Shown here: positions 5,693-7,173 of the stretch, piece by piece
Layout of the letters: every line of letters begins with the position of its first letter
Position numbering within the stretch: position 1 is the first letter of the stretch
DNA from: Desulfobacterales bacterium
GTDB taxonomy: Bacteria; Desulfobacterota; Desulfobacteria; Desulfobacterales; Desulfosalsimonadaceae
NCBI GenBank assembly: GCA_018224315.1
Contig: JAGTVF010000368.1
Span: forward strand, 1 to 7,173
Direction: 5' to 3'
Length of the DNA stretch: 7,173 bases
The notes under the pieces: model-generated
Database searches by the model: none
What the model saw: only the letters and a program-made list of their open reading frames with translations
Told to the model about the DNA's origin: nothing
Program-made: the position numbers and the translations under genes

Positions 5693-6388
5693 ATGATCTT
5701 GACGGGCAGATGTCTGCTATGGGCGGCGGTACTGGCAGCCGCCGTAATGTTGTTTATGGTGGGCGGCAGCCAGGCGCAGTACCGTGAACCGTTTTATGAA
5801 ACTCCGGGTCACGGCCGCTCAGGTGTGGTGCAGGACATCATTGACATCCATTTGGTGGAAAACGAACTGATCGGTATAGTGGAGGGGCGGCGGGAATTTC
5901 GCCTGCACCTGGATCTGGGCGAAAAGATTGTCTGGCGGGCGGCCAGGGGCGCTGTGGGCGCAGTGCTCACAGACAGCCGGGCCCTGGCCCTGTCTGACGC
6001 TTCCCGGGGATGGGCGGAGCTTTCGCTCAAGCTCCAGGAAGCCGACCGTGCGGCCTCCATAAAGCCTTTTATCTCCGATTATCTGGTCATGCTGGTGACA
6101 GGCCGGCGCATCATCGGGTTTGACTCGGGAAAAAGGCGCTGGGTGCAGCAGTCCATTCCCATCCGGGAGAAAGTCACAGGTTCCCACATCAATACTTATG
6201 TGGCCGCAGTGATTACCAGCAAGCGCTTGTTTGCATGGGGCCGTGGAAGAATCGGCTTTACGGAAGAAAAACTGCGAAGCAGCGAAACCGTTCAATACGT
6301 AGAGACCCGGCCGCACACGGTAACCGTGGGAACTGATGCCCGGGTGCTGGTGTTTAAATCCGGGTCCGGCCGGTGGCGGGAGTTTTGA
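5693..6388 (+). CDS. Exported repeat protein of unknown function
   Basis: A 231-residue protein that I do not recognise. It starts with a clear signal peptide: R6, a hydrophobic core (about 8-23) and a likely signal peptidase I site after SQA (26-28), leaving a mature protein of about 203 residues in the periplasm or outside. There is no lipobox Cys at the cleavage site. The mature part has four related units of about 40 residues with the pattern T-x2-R-x10-W/F, at T93, T136, T175 and T214, each predicted to be beta-rich; the chain stops just after the last one. This suggests a small propeller-like or beta-repeat fold. ATG 5693 has AGGGG only 2 bases upstream; the in-frame TTG at 5699 is better spaced (8 bases) and would remove two residues without harming the signal peptide. 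It may be co-transcribed with the ligase gene 79 bases upstream, but no functional link is visible. Confidence 0.78.
   Translation: MILTGRCLLWAAVLAAAVMLFMVGGSQAQYREPFYETPGHGRSGVVQDIIDIHLVENELIGIVEGRREFRLHLDLGEKIVWRAARGAVGAVLTDSRALALSDASRGWAELSLKLQEADRAASIKPFISDYLVMLVTGRRIIGFDSGKRRWVQQSIPIREKVTGSHINTYVAAVITSKRLFAWGRGRIGFTEEKLRSSETVQYVETRPHTVTVGTDARVLVFKSGSGRWREF
5960..6385 (+). repeat. Four tandem protein repeats (T-x2-R-x10-W) in the exported protein
   Basis: Aligned anchors are T93/R96/W107, T136/R139/W150, T175/R178/F189 and T214/R217/W228. In every unit the aromatic residue is exactly 14 residues after the Thr and the Arg exactly 3 after it. Units are 43, 39 and 39 residues apart. Hydrophobic residues precede each Thr (AVL, MLV, AVI, TVG). 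The DNA of the units is not obviously repeated, so the duplication is old. Confidence 0.7.
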
Positions 6389-6553
6389 TAGGCCCGGAGG
6401 AAAAACCAACGGCAGGCCGGCCCGGAGATATAATTTCTGGCAATCCGGCGATTTTCTGATTAGATTTTATCTGTACAATGACGGAATGGTTTTATCGTTT
6501 CAGATCGGGTTGAAGGCTGTTTGATTGGAATCCATGCAAGGCAAAGGGGGAGT

Positions 6554-7173
6554 ATGGGCTGGAAACTGGCACCGAAAATTGAAGAAATTTTGACAAAAGC
6601 CATGGATTTCAACGGCATTGACCGGTCAGAAGCCATTGAGCTGATGCATCCGGATCTGGAAAGCCGGGAAACCTATGCCCTGATGCACACCGCCAACCAA
6701 ATGAGCCGGCAGCAGTTTGGATTAAAGGGGGAAAACCATTTTCACATTGGTGTCAACGTGGAGCCCTGTCCCTTAAACTGTCTTTTTTGTTCCCTGACGG
6801 AAAAAGCCGGAATTTTTACAGAAAAAATCGAGTTTCCCATTGAGGATGTTCTGCAGTGGGCCCGGATCGGTGAACAAAAGCAGGCTGACGCCTTAAACAT
6901 CATGACCACCGGGACCTATTCTTTCAAACGGCTGCTGGAGGTGGGAAAGCTGCTGAAAAAAACGGTGTCAGTACCGCTTGTGGCCAACACCAGGGATATT
7001 ACCCACAGGGAAGGCGAGCAGCTGCTGGATGCGGGGTTTGTGGGGGCCTATCATGCGGTGCGCCTGGGCGAAGGCAAAGACACCCCCCTTCAGGCGGAAA
7101 AGCGGATTCAGACCATCCGGGTGTTAAAGGACGTGGGGCTGCAATGGATGAATTGCGTGGAACCGGTGGGGCC
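6554..7173 (+). CDS. Radical SAM enzyme, BioB-like (partial, 3' end missing)
   Basis: The first 206 codons of a radical SAM protein; it runs off the window end without a stop. The iron-sulfur cluster motif is C72-x3-C76-x2-C79 (CPLNCLFC). Later segments fit the TIM-barrel core: NIMTTGTYSF, LVANTRDIT, then LGEGKDTPLQ with EKRIQTIRVLKDVGL and VEPVG, close to the layout of the biotin synthase/HydE/PylB-like group. It would cleave S-adenosylmethionine to a 5'-deoxyadenosyl radical in the cytoplasm. The substrate cannot be read from this part. It is not a clear BioB, because the usual BioB cluster motif wording is absent. ATG 6554 follows a purine-rich AAAGGGGGAG (6543-6552). The 165-base gap before it has no clear terminator; a TACAAT (6474-6479) with no good -35 is the only promoter hint, and GGCCCGGAG is repeated at 6391 and 6419. 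Confidence 0.85.
   Translation, partial: MGWKLAPKIEEILTKAMDFNGIDRSEAIELMHPDLESRETYALMHTANQMSRQQFGLKGENHFHIGVNVEPCPLNCLFCSLTEKAGIFTEKIEFPIEDVLQWARIGEQKQADALNIMTTGTYSFKRLLEVGKLLKKTVSVPLVANTRDITHREGEQLLDAGFVGAYHAVRLGEGKDTPLQAEKRIQTIRVLKDVGLQWMNCVEPVG

Noticed and set aside
6438..6453. Possible second sigma-54 promoter (TGGCAATCCGGCGATT) before the radical SAM gene
   Set aside because: The -24 GG is present, but the required GC at -12 reads AT at the right distance.
1..7173. CRISPR array, tRNA/rRNA gene, insertion sequence or prophage genes
   Set aside because: No spaced direct-repeat array, no tRNA or rRNA-like segment, and no transposase or integrase reading frame is visible on either strand.

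Overview
The window is bacterial, fairly GC-rich, and every supported gene lies on the + strand. The gene set suggests a sulfate-reducing member of the Desulfobacterota (Desulfobacteraceae-like): a sigma-54 two-component pair, a long YeiH-type 'sulfate exporter' protein, a stand-alone alpha subunit of an NDP-forming acyl-CoA synthetase, and a BioB-like radical SAM enzyme. This placement is an inference from gene content and codon style, not from a marker gene.

Layout. (1) 1-1566: the last 20 codons of a sensor histidine kinase, then its probable partner, a complete NtrC-type response regulator, closed by a strong intrinsic terminator. (2) 1567-1857: an unusually complete sigma-54 control region. 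It has a dyad and direct repeats that could bind an activator, a consensus-perfect IHF site, a near-perfect -24/-12 promoter, and a leader carrying a terminator-like hairpin with eight T residues just before the Shine-Dalgarno sequence. (3) 1858-4009: a two-gene unit encoding a 585-residue YeiH/PSE-family transporter with a roughly 150-residue soluble insertion after its first membrane helix, and a 104-residue single-span membrane protein, ended by a 26-bp perfect palindrome. (4) 4010-4230: an intergenic stretch with overlapping inverted repeats and a good sigma-70 promoter. (5) 4231-5613: the CoA ligase alpha subunit, probably starting at TTG. (6) 5693-6388: an exported protein of unknown function built of four repeats of about 40 residues. 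(7) 6554-7173: the first two thirds or so of a radical SAM enzyme, cut by the window end.

Working model. The kinase-regulator pair probably senses an unknown signal and activates the sigma-54 promoter next door, which drives the transporter and its small partner. The leader hairpin would add a second, transcript-level checkpoint. The substrate is not shown by the sequence. Sulfite, sulfate or another small anion is the family-based guess. The three downstream genes share no obvious pathway with this unit.
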